Source: a delta proteobacterium NaphS2
GTDB lineage: Bacteria; Desulfobacterota; DSM-4660; Desulfatiglandales; Desulfatiglandaceae
Assembly (NCBI GenBank): GCA_000179315.1
Contig: ADZZ01000613.1
Span: 35,160-99,159, forward strand
Reading direction: 5' to 3'
DNA: 64,000 nucleotides
Below the pieces are notes generated by a model, which did not search any database, was not told where the DNA came from, and saw nothing but the letters and a program-made list of their open reading frames with translations. Each line of letters opens with the position of its first letter. The stretch's first letter is position 1. Both the position numbers and the translations under genes were made by a program. This document shows positions 34,718 to 44,275 of this stretch, in pieces.

Positions 34718-35920
34718 TCAGGACAGGTTTTTTCCTTTTTCCCAGTCCCACCGCCCCGGGATGGGCGCGTTACAGTAGATGCATTTGCCCTCTTTCATAT
34801 GGATTTCCTTAATCCAGTAACCGTTTCTCGAAATAATCACTTTCCCGCACTGGTGGCAATAGGTTTGCGTCCCATCGTGCCCCGGCACGTTTCCCAGATA
34901 TACGTAACGGATTCCCTGGTCCAGCGCGATTCGCCGCAGTTCTTCAAGGGTGGCGACGGGCGTGGCCGGAAGCCGGTTCAATTTGTATTGGGGGAAAAAC
35001 CGCAAAAGATGAAGGGGATAGTCGGGTCCCAGGTTCTTTAATATCCATTGGCACATGCGTTTGATCATTTCCGGTTTATCCACATAGGTGGGAACCACCA
35101 GGGTCGTCATTTCAAACCAAACTCCCTGTTCATGGAGGGTCTTGAAGGTCTCAAGAACCGGATCCAGCGTACCGCCGTTCAAGCAGCCGTAAACGGCATT
35201 ATCAAAGCTTTTGAGGTTGATGTTGGCCCCGTCCAGATATTTGCAGAGATTCACCAGCGGTTCGCGGTTGATGTAACCGTTGCTGATGAGAACATTCTTG
35301 AGCTTTGCCGCCCGTGCCAGCCTGGCCGTATCAAACATGTATTCATAATAGGTAATGGCCTCCGAGTAGGTATAGGCAATGGAACGGGCGCCTTTTTCGA
35401 GCGCGGCCTCGATGACCCCTTCGGGAAACAGGGTCATATGTTCCACCTCTTCCGGTTTTTTCTGGGAAATTTCCCAGTTTTGACAATTCAAACACCTGAA
35501 GTTGCATCCCGTGGTGGCGATGGAAAAGGCGGCGCTGCGCGGGTAGAAGTGGGCCAGCGGTTTTTTTTCAATGGGGTCCATATGCACGGCACAGGGATTG
35601 CCGTAGGCCAGGGAATAGAGTTTTCCACCAATGTTGACCTTGGAGCGGCAGATACTGCGATCCCCGGGATCCAGAACGCACCGGTTGGGACACACCTGGC
35701 ACTCCACCTGCTCGCCGTCCGAGGCATAATGAAAGCCTTCAATGGACCATTTCCACGGTTCATTAGGTGCATCGTTTTTTGTGATATGCCCCTTGATACT
35801 GCCGGAACAGTCGCCGGCTTTTCCAAAAAATCCATAACCCGTTCCGGCGCACAAAAGGACTGAAGCACCGAGGGCCGCGGATTTCAAAAACTCTTTTCGT
35901 GTCATCATGATCGTCATCAT
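34718..35920 (-). CDS. amrS: AmmeMemoRadiSam-system radical SAM enzyme, with signal-like N-terminus
   Basis: 400 residues. Radical SAM cluster C139-x3-C143-x2-C146 ('GCNFRCLNCQNWEI'), preceded by a four-Cys set (C74, C77, C81, C91: 'CQVCPNRC', 'SICRSK') typical of the AmrS group related to pyruvate formate-lyase activase. The first 30 residues contain 'MTRKEFLKSAALGASVLL', close to a Tat signal but with RK instead of RR. So the protein may be exported or anchored, unusual for a radical SAM enzyme. An AMMECR1-domain protein is encoded in the same run at 38035-38742. Confidence 0.88.
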   Translation of the reverse strand: MMTIMMTRKEFLKSAALGASVLLCAGTGYGFFGKAGDCSGSIKGHITKNDAPNEPWKWSIEGFHYASDGEQVECQVCPNRCVLDPGDRSICRSKVNIGGKLYSLAYGNPCAVHMDPIEKKPLAHFYPRSAAFSIATTGCNFRCLNCQNWEISQKKPEEVEHMTLFPEGVIEAALEKGARSIAYTYSEAITYYEYMFDTARLARAAKLKNVLISNGYINREPLVNLCKYLDGANINLKSFDNAVYGCLNGGTLDPVLETFKTLHEQGVWFEMTTLVVPTYVDKPEMIKRMCQWILKNLGPDYPLHLLRFFPQYKLNRLPATPVATLEELRRIALDQGIRYVYLGNVPGHDGTQTYCHQCGKVIISRNGYWIKEIHMKEGKCIYCNAPIPGRWDWEKGKNLS

Positions 35921-35923
35921 CGT

Positions 35924-38035
35924 TCACCTCAGAAGCAACAACAAGCCGCTGGAGGTTTTCACCATTATGAGCAGCAGAACCGCCATTCCCACTCCCCACA
36001 AAGGAATCACAAGGGTTCCCACCACCAGGGCGCCCACCGCCGCCCCGCAAAGGTCCGCCGCCAGGCAGCCGGCGGCCGGACTTCGCTCCTCACCGATCAA
36101 TCGGGCCGCTGCGGGGAATTGAAACCCGGCAAAAAACGAGAAAACAAAACAGAAAATCAAGAACCACAAAGGGTGAACCACAACCCTGAACCAGCCGCAC
36201 CAGCACAGAAAAAAGGCTGAGAGAAGCAGCATGGCCACTTCCGCCAGGCCCGCCTTTACACTGCTTTTGGCAGACCATTTAACCCCTGTTACGGCCCCCG
36301 GCAAAAGACCCAGCAAGAAGGCCGTAATAATCAGCCCGATCATCACATAAATATAACCATAAATGATCTGAAATGCAAAAATGACGGCCATCTCCAGGCC
36401 CATGGCCGTAAAACCCGTTGAAAAAAGGATATATTCCTCTCTTTTCATAAATATGAAGTAAAGCAGCAGAAGCCCTGCCAGACCCCCCATAAAATCGGAA
36501 GGCGAAGTCCCGTGCCGGCTGAACCACTCCTTGAAAACCAATTGCATGAGCCGTGGATTGAAATCGGTGTTGATGGTTTGGCCCGGGCCCAGGTTTGTCC
36601 GGAGCTCCCGAATCCTTTCTTTTGTGACATTTCCGTTGAAATAGCCGTCAATGTAGGCGGTTTTGATCCCCTTTGATTTCAGCTTGCGAGGAATATCGGC
36701 AGAAAGAGCGCCGTCGCTCATGATAAAGCAAGCCTGCTCGCCGGGAAGCACAAGGATATGGTTAAAGTGCCTTTTCAGCGTGTGGTAAAGGATGGACAGC
36801 TTTTCCTTTTGAAGACGGCTCAGGTAATTGGGCGAATAATCCATGTTCATCGCCAGGATACCGTTTTTTTTGAGAACATGTTTTGCCATGGAAAAAAATT
36901 CATCGGTGTAGAAGCGGTTGGCCTGAAAGGTGTCGGGTTCCGGAAGATCCAAAATTACCGCACCATAGCGGATGTCGGTGGATTGGATGTACTTCCTGGC
37001 ATCCGTGTTGATGATGTTCAAATAGGAGAATTCCGGAATCATTTTCAAATCCTCGGCCGTCTGTGTAAGGGCCGGATCCAATTCCACATAGTCGACACGA
37101 AGGGGGCTGTATTTGTCCATTTCCAGAAGCGTTTCTCCCAGGCCCCCCGATACCAGCAGTATCTTCTTCACATGATCCCGTTGGCTTAAAGTGTAGTGAA
37201 CCTTTTCTTCCGCTTCGATGGTGTTGGCATCCGAATAAAGGGGTGTCCCGGATTCCCAGAAAGTGTATTGGGGGCCCTCCTTTGTCACGACGATCCGACC
37301 AAACCGGGACTCCACATAGTTCACAATATTGCCGTATTGGGCCTCGAGGGTATGGATTTCAACGGAAGGCATCAGCGCTGTTATATAAAAAAGGGCAACA
37401 ATCGGCAAGGCGGCTAACAGAAAGCCCCATTTCCTGAATTCGCCCATCATTAACAATGTCACCAGGACCAGGAAAGCGGCGGTCAGTGCAATAACGGTAA
37501 AAGGTTTGAACCAGTAGACCAGCAGGAAACTGAACAGAACACCCCCCAGGATGTCCCCTGCGCTGTCGGTGATGTAGAGCTCTCCGCTTTCAAAGGGAAC
37601 ATGAAAGCCGTGAAAAAGTTTCTGGGTATAGGGGAGGATAAAACCGGTGAGCAGGCAGTAAGGGGCAATGGTTACGGAAATATATATCAAAATGGGGTAG
37701 AATCCCGGACTCACCCCGTGCGTAAAAAACAGTTCACGGAAAACCCGTATACCGGCCATCTGGAAAAGCGGCAACACACCGATGATGAGCGCTAGCACCA
37801 GATAGACGGCAAGGGATGCCTTTTTAAAGCATTTGGCCAGAAGGGTCCCCAGCCCGGTCAGCACCAGCCAACAGAAAACAACCAGGCTGATGGTTATTTC
37901 ATTTCCGTGGAACTGGCTCAGGAACTCTCGAATGGTGAGGATCTGGGTGGTAACCGAAGAGATGCCGACCCCGACAATGGAGCCAATGGCCAACCAACGA
38001 AAACGGTGGCGTGAAATGGTTCCATGGGGCCCCAT
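35924..38035 (-). CDS. Membrane-embedded spermidine-synthase-like protein
   Basis: 703 residues. About seven membrane segments in 1-230, a Rossmann-fold aminopropyl/methyltransferase-like domain at about 240-470, then five to seven more segments. In the soluble domain are 'LLVSGGLGETLLEMDKY', 'VDYVELDPALTQ' and 'YGAVILDLPEPDTFQANRFY', equivalent to nucleotide and active-site loops of spermidine synthase (usual GGGDG is GGLGE here). Whether it makes a polyamine is open. It is flanked by amrA-like and amrS-like genes with 1-4 bp spacing, so all three form one unit. Confidence 0.85.
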   Translation of the reverse strand: MGPHGTISRHRFRWLAIGSIVGVGISSVTTQILTIREFLSQFHGNEITISLVVFCWLVLTGLGTLLAKCFKKASLAVYLVLALIIGVLPLFQMAGIRVFRELFFTHGVSPGFYPILIYISVTIAPYCLLTGFILPYTQKLFHGFHVPFESGELYITDSAGDILGGVLFSFLLVYWFKPFTVIALTAAFLVLVTLLMMGEFRKWGFLLAALPIVALFYITALMPSVEIHTLEAQYGNIVNYVESRFGRIVVTKEGPQYTFWESGTPLYSDANTIEAEEKVHYTLSQRDHVKKILLVSGGLGETLLEMDKYSPLRVDYVELDPALTQTAEDLKMIPEFSYLNIINTDARKYIQSTDIRYGAVILDLPEPDTFQANRFYTDEFFSMAKHVLKKNGILAMNMDYSPNYLSRLQKEKLSILYHTLKRHFNHILVLPGEQACFIMSDGALSADIPRKLKSKGIKTAYIDGYFNGNVTKERIRELRTNLGPGQTINTDFNPRLMQLVFKEWFSRHGTSPSDFMGGLAGLLLLYFIFMKREEYILFSTGFTAMGLEMAVIFAFQIIYGYIYVMIGLIITAFLLGLLPGAVTGVKWSAKSSVKAGLAEVAMLLLSAFFLCWCGWFRVVVHPLWFLIFCFVFSFFAGFQFPAAARLIGEERSPAAGCLAADLCGAAVGALVVGTLVIPLWGVGMAVLLLIMVKTSSGLLLLLR

Positions 38036-38742
38036 TATTCCTCAAAGGCCTGTACCTGGTATGTGGAAACTTCCAGATCGCCTTTCTTCCAGGCATCCCC
38101 GTCCAGGCCCGCCTTGAGGCACAGGTGATTCAAAAATTCCCTTTTATCCGGCAGCTGGTCCCATACCTGCGGCAGAAAGGTGGACTGGTGGAATTCTTTT
38201 TTAATGATGATACCATCAATCCCCGGCCGAAGTTTACTTAAAAGATCCTGGCCGTCTGTGTAGGAAAGGTTTTCAGGTTCGGTCAAAATGCTGATTTCAA
38301 TGTGTACGTCTTTCCATTCATCCCGGGTAAGTGGTCTGAATCGCGGATCCCTGAAGGCGGCATTCAGAGCGTTTTCCCGAATTCCCTCGATGAGGGATTC
38401 CTGGGGAATGATGTGCCCGATGCACCCCCTCAAACCGCCGTGGATGGTAAGGGTTACAAAGGTTCCGCGTTTTTCATCGAAGATCGCCGGCAAATCCTTG
38501 CTCTCACCCGGGGGGCCATTTTTTCCTTCAAGGCGCGAGGAAATGGTTCTTCTCGCTTCCGCAAGCAGCGCTTCTCCCTGGGCCTCGCTTAAATCCTTGG
38601 TTTTTGACATGCCATCCTCCATTCTTTCGCCTGCCGTTGAAACCGCCCCGCCAACGGGTCCATTCACCACCATTAAGACCAGCAGGATCCAAAACAGGCA
38701 AACGCCGTGGGAAAAAGACTTCTGATTTCTCCGAGTTTCCAT
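38035..38742 (-). CDS. amrA: AMMECR1-domain protein (AmrA), exported form
   Basis: 236 residues with a membrane segment at about 16-38 and then the AMMECR1 domain, recognised by 'GTFVTLTIHGGLRGCIGHI' with the family LRGCIG motif and 'NALNAAFRDPRFRPLTRDEW'. The start ATG 38742 has AGAGG at a good distance; 38781 is also possible. The AmmeMemoRadiSam system normally has AmrA, AmrB (Memo) and AmrS; here A and S occur with a spermidine-synthase-like membrane protein between them and no Memo gene in the window. Confidence 0.88.
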   Translation of the reverse strand: METRRNQKSFSHGVCLFWILLVLMVVNGPVGGAVSTAGERMEDGMSKTKDLSEAQGEALLAEARRTISSRLEGKNGPPGESKDLPAIFDEKRGTFVTLTIHGGLRGCIGHIIPQESLIEGIRENALNAAFRDPRFRPLTRDEWKDVHIEISILTEPENLSYTDGQDLLSKLRPGIDGIIIKKEFHQSTFLPQVWDQLPDKREFLNHLCLKAGLDGDAWKKGDLEVSTYQVQAFEE

Positions 38743-38758
38743 TGTCAATATCCTCTGT

Positions 38759-40417
38759 TCATCTTTCAAATATGAGTGCAAACTTGTTTGCTGTCAACCG
38801 GAAATACATCCCTCCCATCTTTAAACCCTGTTCACGGCTACTGACAGTGCGTTGTTTGCCCCTGTGGCGGATTTTGACACGTGCTGCAGTCGCAGCAATT
38901 TTCAGACGGGCCAGCGTGTTGTCAAGACCCGAGGCCTCGATCCTCACCGTATAGATGGCTCCGGCATCCTTGGTGACCTGACAATCTGCTGTTGAACTGC
39001 ATGGCCCCCCCTGGTTGCAGTCTGCCGCAACGCGTCCTGTGCATGTGGAGCACCCGAAAGGATAAACCGCTTCCGTATCCAGGTAACCTTGATTCGATGT
39101 AATAGGTCCATATGTGGTTCCTTCGCTTGAAACAATGCTGATGGGCTGGCTGAAACCATTGACCAGGCTGATGTCAATGGTGTCTCTGCCGTCTGATTCG
39201 GCATAAATCGTAAATTCCGCCTGAGTCGTCGCGCAACCGGTCCATGGCAAATCACCGCCAATGGCATAGGATATATTGGCATGACAATCCGTTTTTTTGA
39301 ATACAAATTCTTTTTGATTGCCCGGGGCAGTGCTCGCGCCTTGCAGGGTGAAATTGCAGACATAGGGATTGGTTCCCGTGACTTGGCACAAGTTGGAAAA
39401 ATCCGAAGGCTGATAGCATGAGTTCTCGAGAAAACCAAGGTTAACGGTTACATCGCCCGTTTGATTGTTCGTGAGTATAATTCTGGAATAATTATCCGCG
39501 GCGTCAATCAGCAGGGATGCATTGAATAAGAAAGGGCTTTCTTTGACATTGCCGAGCAATACGGTTGCATCATAAGAAAAAGTGTTGTCTTGATAGGAAG
39601 GATTGTCAAGCCGCAACACAACCAGTTTCAGTTCACCCCTATCCGTATAACCGGCCAAAGAAGCATTGGGGAGAGCTGAGCTGAAGTAGAACCGCCAATT
39701 ATCAACCAGAGAAACGGCCGTGTTTATCTCACTGCCGGAGCCCGGCGCATTTTGTATCTGATACAACTCCGGATAAACACTGTTTAAACTAAGCTTATAC
39801 ACGCCGTCTGTCCCGGTCGGAGCCAACGATGCATCCGGCGCAATCTGGACAAATGACCACCCGCCTGTTTCACCTTCAGGGATGTTGTTCAGCACCGTCA
39901 TTTTGACGTCATCAATGCTTAATGGGGTATCGGGGTGCTTGTGGCCTGTGGAATTCAACAAGGTCGCCTGAAAAGTAAGGCGATTTGTTCTCGGATCATA
40001 AAGAGGCGCTTCCAACCGCAAATATAGACCGTCAGGCTGTGTCGTCGCGGTTACGTATCCATCCAAAACGGCATTCGGGGAGACCTCGCCATATTTTTTG
40101 GACCACAGGTCAATATACCGTTGCATACTTTCGGTGCCCGCTTCCCGTCCCGGTCTATCCTTGTACCAAAGTGTATATTCCGATACCTTCTCAAGGGTTA
40201 GGGTGTATTTCCAACTCTGATCAGAAGCGGAACCGATTCTTTCGCCACCACCCTCAACAACGGGAGCAAGTAGCCCGTTATTAGCGGAAAACACATTTAC
40301 ACGCGTCGTCAAGTCGCTCGGCGTGGCACTACCACCATCGTCGCTGCATCCCAAGCAAACCATTCCCAAAGATCCAACCACCACAAAAACGCCCCAATTT
40401 GCATGAATTTTTCGCAT
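38759..40417 (-). CDS. Large hypothetical lipoprotein (552 aa)
   Basis: Signal peptide with lipobox 'GMVCLGC' (Cys at about 24). The rest is beta-rich with no domain I can name: segments such as 'LYLRLEAPLYDPRTNRLTF' and 'YFSSALPNASLAGYTDRGEL', and a Cys-rich region at about 450-490 ('FGCSTCTGRVAADCNQGGPC'). 'SDGRDTIDISLVNGF' recalls the thaumatin fold, which also has many disulfides, but this is a weak hint. Likely outer-membrane or surface anchored. Ends 17 bp before the amrA start in the same direction, so it could lead that unit. Confidence 0.68.
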   Translation of the reverse strand: MRKIHANWGVFVVVGSLGMVCLGCSDDGGSATPSDLTTRVNVFSANNGLLAPVVEGGGERIGSASDQSWKYTLTLEKVSEYTLWYKDRPGREAGTESMQRYIDLWSKKYGEVSPNAVLDGYVTATTQPDGLYLRLEAPLYDPRTNRLTFQATLLNSTGHKHPDTPLSIDDVKMTVLNNIPEGETGGWSFVQIAPDASLAPTGTDGVYKLSLNSVYPELYQIQNAPGSGSEINTAVSLVDNWRFYFSSALPNASLAGYTDRGELKLVVLRLDNPSYQDNTFSYDATVLLGNVKESPFLFNASLLIDAADNYSRIILTNNQTGDVTVNLGFLENSCYQPSDFSNLCQVTGTNPYVCNFTLQGASTAPGNQKEFVFKKTDCHANISYAIGGDLPWTGCATTQAEFTIYAESDGRDTIDISLVNGFSQPISIVSSEGTTYGPITSNQGYLDTEAVYPFGCSTCTGRVAADCNQGGPCSSTADCQVTKDAGAIYTVRIEASGLDNTLARLKIAATAARVKIRHRGKQRTVSSREQGLKMGGMYFRLTANKFALIFER

Positions 40418-40544
40418 GTCTTCACCCCTTATAGTCGTAAGAATAATAGACCCTTCTGCAGAAATGGGAATATAGGCACGAGTGACAGCAAACCCAGTAA
40501 AAAGGCGATCGGCTATAGACTGGCCTGGACAGAAATATTCTTTA

Positions 40545-40775
40545 TCAGGTGACGTGCTTGGCAGAAACAGCGTCCAAAGGGCAGGCTTCGATACAATCCC
40601 AACATCCCATGCACATGTCCTGAAATATCATTGGCTGTTCGAAAAGGCCATCAATTTGTTTAATCACTTTGTGCGTACAGGCTGAGGCGGCGGCGCACCG
40701 TCCTTCGTCGTGGTCACACATCTTGGGATTGCATATATCATAATTAACTAAAGCGAAGGATTTCTTAGGTTGCAT
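40545..40775 (-). CDS. Small 4Fe-4S ferredoxin-like protein (76 aa)
   Basis: The C-terminal half has the classical cluster motif C-x2-C-x2-C-x3-CP ('CMGCWDCIEACPLDAV'). The N-terminal half has four more Cys ('ICNPKMCDHDEGRCAAASAC') in looser spacing, so a second cluster or disulfides are possible. Electron carrier or subunit-like protein. Stands alone between the lipoprotein and the 65-aa gene. Confidence 0.75.
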   Translation of the reverse strand: MQPKKSFALVNYDICNPKMCDHDEGRCAAASACTHKVIKQIDGLFEQPMIFQDMCMGCWDCIEACPLDAVSAKHVT

Positions 40776-40965
40776 TATTATTTTATCCCATCATTATTTC
40801 TTTTGTAAAAGAGGCAATATCCACTTTGTTTCCAATGCGTTTTGCATTGTTTTTCAGGCAGGTCTGATAACGGATTTCTCACCTGGCCGGTGTGGAACGC
40901 GACGGAACACCGGTCAGGTGCAGAAAATGGTTGGGGGATCAGGATTCCTCGTCGTCAATCATGTA

Positions 40966-41163
40966 TTACCACATTTCATTTTGGTGTAGCCATATTGGAT
41001 CTGCATTTCTTCTGATGAATTCATCAGCATCCATACCATCAATGGTTGGTGGCCGCTTCACTTGCTTTTGTTTTCCATTGATAAATATAGTCATATACTC
41101 TGCGCGTCTACGCTTCTTCTCCACCTTTTCAGCGGCGGTGAGTTTTCTTTTTCGTTTTGACAT
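40966..41163 (-). CDS. Small basic hypothetical protein (65 aa)
   Basis: Very basic N-terminus ('MSKRKRKLTAAEKVEKKRRR') followed by 'IFINGKQKQVKRPPTIDG' and 'DEFIRRNADPIWLHQNEMW'. The phrase after the basic part looks conserved and I recall similar short proteins in sulfur-metabolising proteobacteria; function unknown. No signal or membrane segment. Next gene rightward is an IS element. Confidence 0.6.
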   Translation of the reverse strand: MSKRKRKLTAAEKVEKKRRRAEYMTIFINGKQKQVKRPPTIDGMDADEFIRRNADPIWLHQNEMW

Positions 41164-41311
41164 TGATTAAGCGCTTTGTTTCTCTTTCTCTCCAATTTTG
41201 ACGGATGATATCATTTCTCGATAAGGCGCCAAAACCTTATTCCGGGCGCTCCTTTTTGACACTTGGAGCACTTTCTCTCATGCATATCCGTTCCATTCGT
41301 TCCATATACAT

Positions 41312-41379
41312 CCTACATTTCGCACGATTGGCGCATGATTTCGCGAATTAAATTTCACATCGAAACCATGCGGATAAAA
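41312..41379 (+). pseudogene. Fragment of an IS1634-type transposase
   Basis: A 68-bp remnant reading 'PTFRTIGA' stop 'FRELNFTSKPCG', matching 'PTFRTVGPMFFELNFTSKPC' of the truncated transposase at 27188-28213. A 29-bp core (41344-41372) is identical to 28141-28169 in inverted orientation. Two stop codons break the frame. The rest of the gap 41164-41496 holds nothing else recognisable apart from the IS1595 left end. Confidence 0.65.
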
Positions 41380-41471
41380 AAATTTGCCGGACATTTTCAT
41401 TTTCATGGTCCATAACATTCTCAAACCCATGTTTGAGGAGAAATTATGGATAAAGTGGATGTAATTACGAA

Positions 41472-42585
41472 AGGCTCATACGACGTTTCCGCGTGCTCAT
41501 GCGTGGGCTGCAAAAAGGACATTGATCAATGACGGCAGCAATGCTTTTCCTCTCCGGCGTACGTTATGGACAAACTCAAAAAAACTCAGATAAAGTGGTA
41601 AGTTTTCTTGAGACACGCCGCGATGTGGTCGCAGCCAAGATCGTAGAAGCGACCAAAAGCCCTCAATTGTATTGACATGAACTTCACAGAAGCCATCGCC
41701 GTCTTCATCTCTGGCATATTCTCCCTTACCATGACAAACAGTCTTATGGGTATAGCCCCAGTCAGTGAGATGATTGTAAATGCTGTACTCATCTGTATTC
41801 ACCAAGGTTCCTGGTGTTATAACAGACCGCAAAATCGGTTCGATGGTTTTTTGTTTAACGTCTGGAAGCATAAAAATGGCGACATCCCCGGAACGTTCAA
41901 TGATTCCGAGGACAGGAGGTTTTTCTTTTTCAAGAGTTCCTCGGCCCGGAGCACCCTTGAGCGCTCTGCACCGTGGTGCTCGCCCTTTCTGACGAACTTT
42001 TTCCGGATGCCCTTTATGCCCTGCAATTACGTATACTTCGTCGCACTCTACTACCCCACTGACTTTACATCCCGGCTTCCTTGCAGCGATTTCGCTCCGA
42101 AGCAAAATAGTCATCCTATGGGCGACATCCGGATTAAGGTCCAGCTCCGCGGCGATTTGCCTGTTGGATAGGTTTAGTCCCATGAGGTATAACATGACGA
42201 TCCATACTCTGATGGGATGGTGTTTTCTTGCCAGAATGGTACCCGTAAAATCGTTGAAACGGCAACCGCAGTTATTGCATTTATAGTTCCGACAAAGCGG
42301 AGCATTACGTTTGTGACCGTTCTTTTTGACCCGGTTTGAGGTACATTTTGGACAACAAATACCACATGGCCACTTCTTTTCTCTGAAGAATTCGTAGCAC
42401 TTAGCGGGGTCGATGAGTTCAAGGATTCCAATCTCCGGATTTGTAGACGATTTTGTGGTCATGGCTATCTGCATATTTAAGTGGACAGAAAGCCATCTTA
42501 TTTATACCAAATCTGAAGAAATTCCCAGCGAAAATGACTTTTTCAATCAAATTATTTACAGCACGGGAAATCGTCGTATGAGCCT
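41472..42585 (-). mobile_element. IS1595-family insertion sequence
   Basis: About 1.1 kb bounded by inverted repeats beginning AGGCTCATACGACG (left at 41472; right read inward from 42585), one base indel inside the repeats further in. The transposase gene nearly fills it. No clear target duplication was found next to the ends, so an old or rearranged insertion is possible. Confidence 0.75.
41497..42474 (-). CDS. IS1595-family (ISXO2-like) transposase
   Basis: 325 residues. N-terminal zinc ribbon ('CGICCPKCTSNRVKKNG', 'YKCNNCGCRF') then a DDE-type domain: first Asp in 'GVVECDEVYV', second in 'LVNTDEYSIY', and 'HVNTIEGFWSLLRSWLRPHRG' near the end, where the usual third acidic residue is E or N. 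The frame is complete, so the element may be active. Only IS1595 copy in the window. Confidence 0.9.
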   Translation of the reverse strand: MQIAMTTKSSTNPEIGILELIDPAKCYEFFREKKWPCGICCPKCTSNRVKKNGHKRNAPLCRNYKCNNCGCRFNDFTGTILARKHHPIRVWIVMLYLMGLNLSNRQIAAELDLNPDVAHRMTILLRSEIAARKPGCKVSGVVECDEVYVIAGHKGHPEKVRQKGRAPRCRALKGAPGRGTLEKEKPPVLGIIERSGDVAIFMLPDVKQKTIEPILRSVITPGTLVNTDEYSIYNHLTDWGYTHKTVCHGKGEYARDEDGDGFCEVHVNTIEGFWSLLRSWLRPHRGVSQENLPLYLSFFEFVHNVRRRGKALLPSLINVLFAAHA

Positions 42586-42916
42586 ACCAGTAATGATTGG
42601 GATGCCTACTGGGAAAAGCATCGGGAGCGGGAGCAAAAACGCCTATACAGCAAAATTCTCCCTCTTTTGGCATGCTCTGATGATTATTCCAAAACCAAAG
42701 CAGCATAGAATTGCAACGAAAAAAGGTTACACTCACAAAAGAAAATGGCAGGCATGGCCTAAATACGATTTTATAAAAGTTTAGCGAGCCTTAAATGTTA
42801 TTCTAATACTTCTATTTTATTGTAGATCATATCAATTGATTGTTTTCTATTTCTACGAAAACGTAGTTTTAATGTTCAGCTTCATTCAACAAAACCAATT
42901 AAAAGGGGGGGCAAAA
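42586..42916. other. AT-rich spacer between IS1595 and phosphodiesterase gene
   Basis: 331 bp. A short frame reading 'DWDAYWEKHREREQKRLYSK' and stopping near 42710 resembles a real protein C-terminus but has no start, so it may be the tail of a gene cut by the IS. The last 150 bp are strongly AT-rich and probably hold the promoter of the downstream gene, with GGGGGG before the ATG at 42917. Confidence 0.4.
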
Positions 42917-44182
42917 ATGGAAATTAGAAAAAGATTAAAAATTAGTATCTTACTATTGATAAGTATAACTACAACATATTCAATAGCTTTGGCTAGAGAT
43001 AATGGAAATTCGTGGGGAAAAAAGAAAAATAATGTTCAGCTGGGTCCCAGACCATTTTATTTGGTTGAAGATATGGACGAAAGCAAGCTGAAAGAAGAGC
43101 TTCAGCAGTGCACCGAAATGCCTTTTAAAAGGACAGATTTTTCAATCGGCCATCGTGGTGCAGCCCTTCAATTCCCTGAACATACGAAAGAATCTTATAA
43201 AGCTGCCGCAAGCATGGGAGCAGGTATTTTGGAGTGCGATGTGACTTTCACCAAAGATCGTGAGTTGGTCTGCCGTCATTCCCAGTGCGATCTGCACACC
43301 ACCACCAACATTCTGGCCATCCCCGAACTGGCGGCGAAATGCTCTGTGCCGTTCACTCCGGCGGTCATTGACCCGTCAACCGGCGAAACCATTACTCCCG
43401 CGCAAGCCAAATGCTGCACTAGCGACATCACTTTGAAAGAGTTCAAAATGCTTCAGGGCAAAATGGATTCCTACAATCCCAACGCCACCACCGTGGAAGA
43501 ATATATGGACGCTACTCCGAACTGGCGTACCGATCTTTATAGCGCAAAAGGGACTCTCGTCACCCATGCCGAGAGCATCGAACTCTTTAAAAGCCTAGGT
43601 GTCAAAATGACCCCGGAACTCAAAGCACCGAGCATCGAAATGCCGTCCGACTACACTCAGGAAGTTTATGCGCAACAGATGATCGACGAGTATAAAGCCG
43701 CCGGGGTTTCCCCGAAAGACGTCTTTGCCCAGTCGTTTAATCTGAACGACGTGCTTTACTGGATTGAAAACGAGCCGAATTTCGGAAAGCAGGCGGTCTA
43801 TCTCGACGGCATCAACAGCCCGGGAGAAGGCTATCCGAGCTTCAGCGATCTGGTGAGCCTAAAAGAGCAAGGGGTGAACATCATCGCGCCACCGCTCTGG
43901 GCGCTGCTGGACGTAGATGGTGACAACCGGATCGTTGCTTCGGACTATGCCCTGAACGCACACGCAGCCGGGCTGGATATCATCACCTGGACCCTGGAGC
44001 GTTCCGGTCTGCTGAAAGAGGGCGGCGGCTGGTACTACCAGAGCATTGCTTCGGCTATCAACACCGACGGGGACATGCTGGAAGTGCTTGATGTACTGGC
44101 GCAGGATGTTGGAGTCATTGGAGTGTTTTCCGATTGGCCGGCGACCGTTTCCTTCTATGCCAACTGCATGGGGTTGAAGTAA
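42917..44182 (+). CDS. glpQ: Exported glycerophosphodiester phosphodiesterase
   Basis: 421 residues: signal peptide (about 1-24), then a GDPD domain that splits glycerophosphodiesters to glycerol-3-phosphate and an alcohol. Active-site pattern '[19 protein letters not shown]' (HRG...PEHT), '[20 protein letters not shown]' with ligand Glu/Asp and second His, and 'LTPELKAP' in the barrel. It ends '[13 protein letters not shown]'. The first 60 codons and upstream DNA are AT-rich while the rest is GC-rich, a sign of transfer or fusion. ATG 42917 chosen over 42836 as the signal peptide begins there. Flanked by mobile remnants. Confidence 0.88.
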   Translation: MEIRKRLKISILLLISITTTYSIALARDNGNSWGKKKNNVQLGPRPFYLVEDMDESKLKEELQQCTEMPFKRTDFSIGHRGAALQFPEHTKESYKAAASMGAGILECDVTFTKDRELVCRHSQCDLHTTTNILAIPELAAKCSVPFTPAVIDPSTGETITPAQAKCCTSDITLKEFKMLQGKMDSYNPNATTVEEYMDATPNWRTDLYSAKGTLVTHAESIELFKSLGVKMTPELKAPSIEMPSDYTQEVYAQQMIDEYKAAGVSPKDVFAQSFNLNDVLYWIENEPNFGKQAVYLDGINSPGEGYPSFSDLVSLKEQGVNIIAPPLWALLDVDGDNRIVASDYALNAHAAGLDIITWTLERSGLLKEGGGWYYQSIASAINTDGDMLEVLDVLAQDVGVIGVFSDWPATVSFYANCMGLK

Positions 44183-44275
44183 TGTGAATAATTAGACAGT
44201 TACAAAATGCATCCTGTGCAAGAAACACAAGAAAAGTTATGAAAAATTCAAATTTCCCCTCAAGATGGGGATGAC

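Noticed and set aside
35924..38035. Plain soluble spermidine synthase
   Set aside because: The synthase-like part is only one third of the protein, with membrane segments on both sides, and the usual GGGDG motif is altered.
42413..42784. 123-residue + strand frame over the IS1595 right end
   Set aside because: Runs through the IS terminal repeat and has no recognisable content; treated as spacer.
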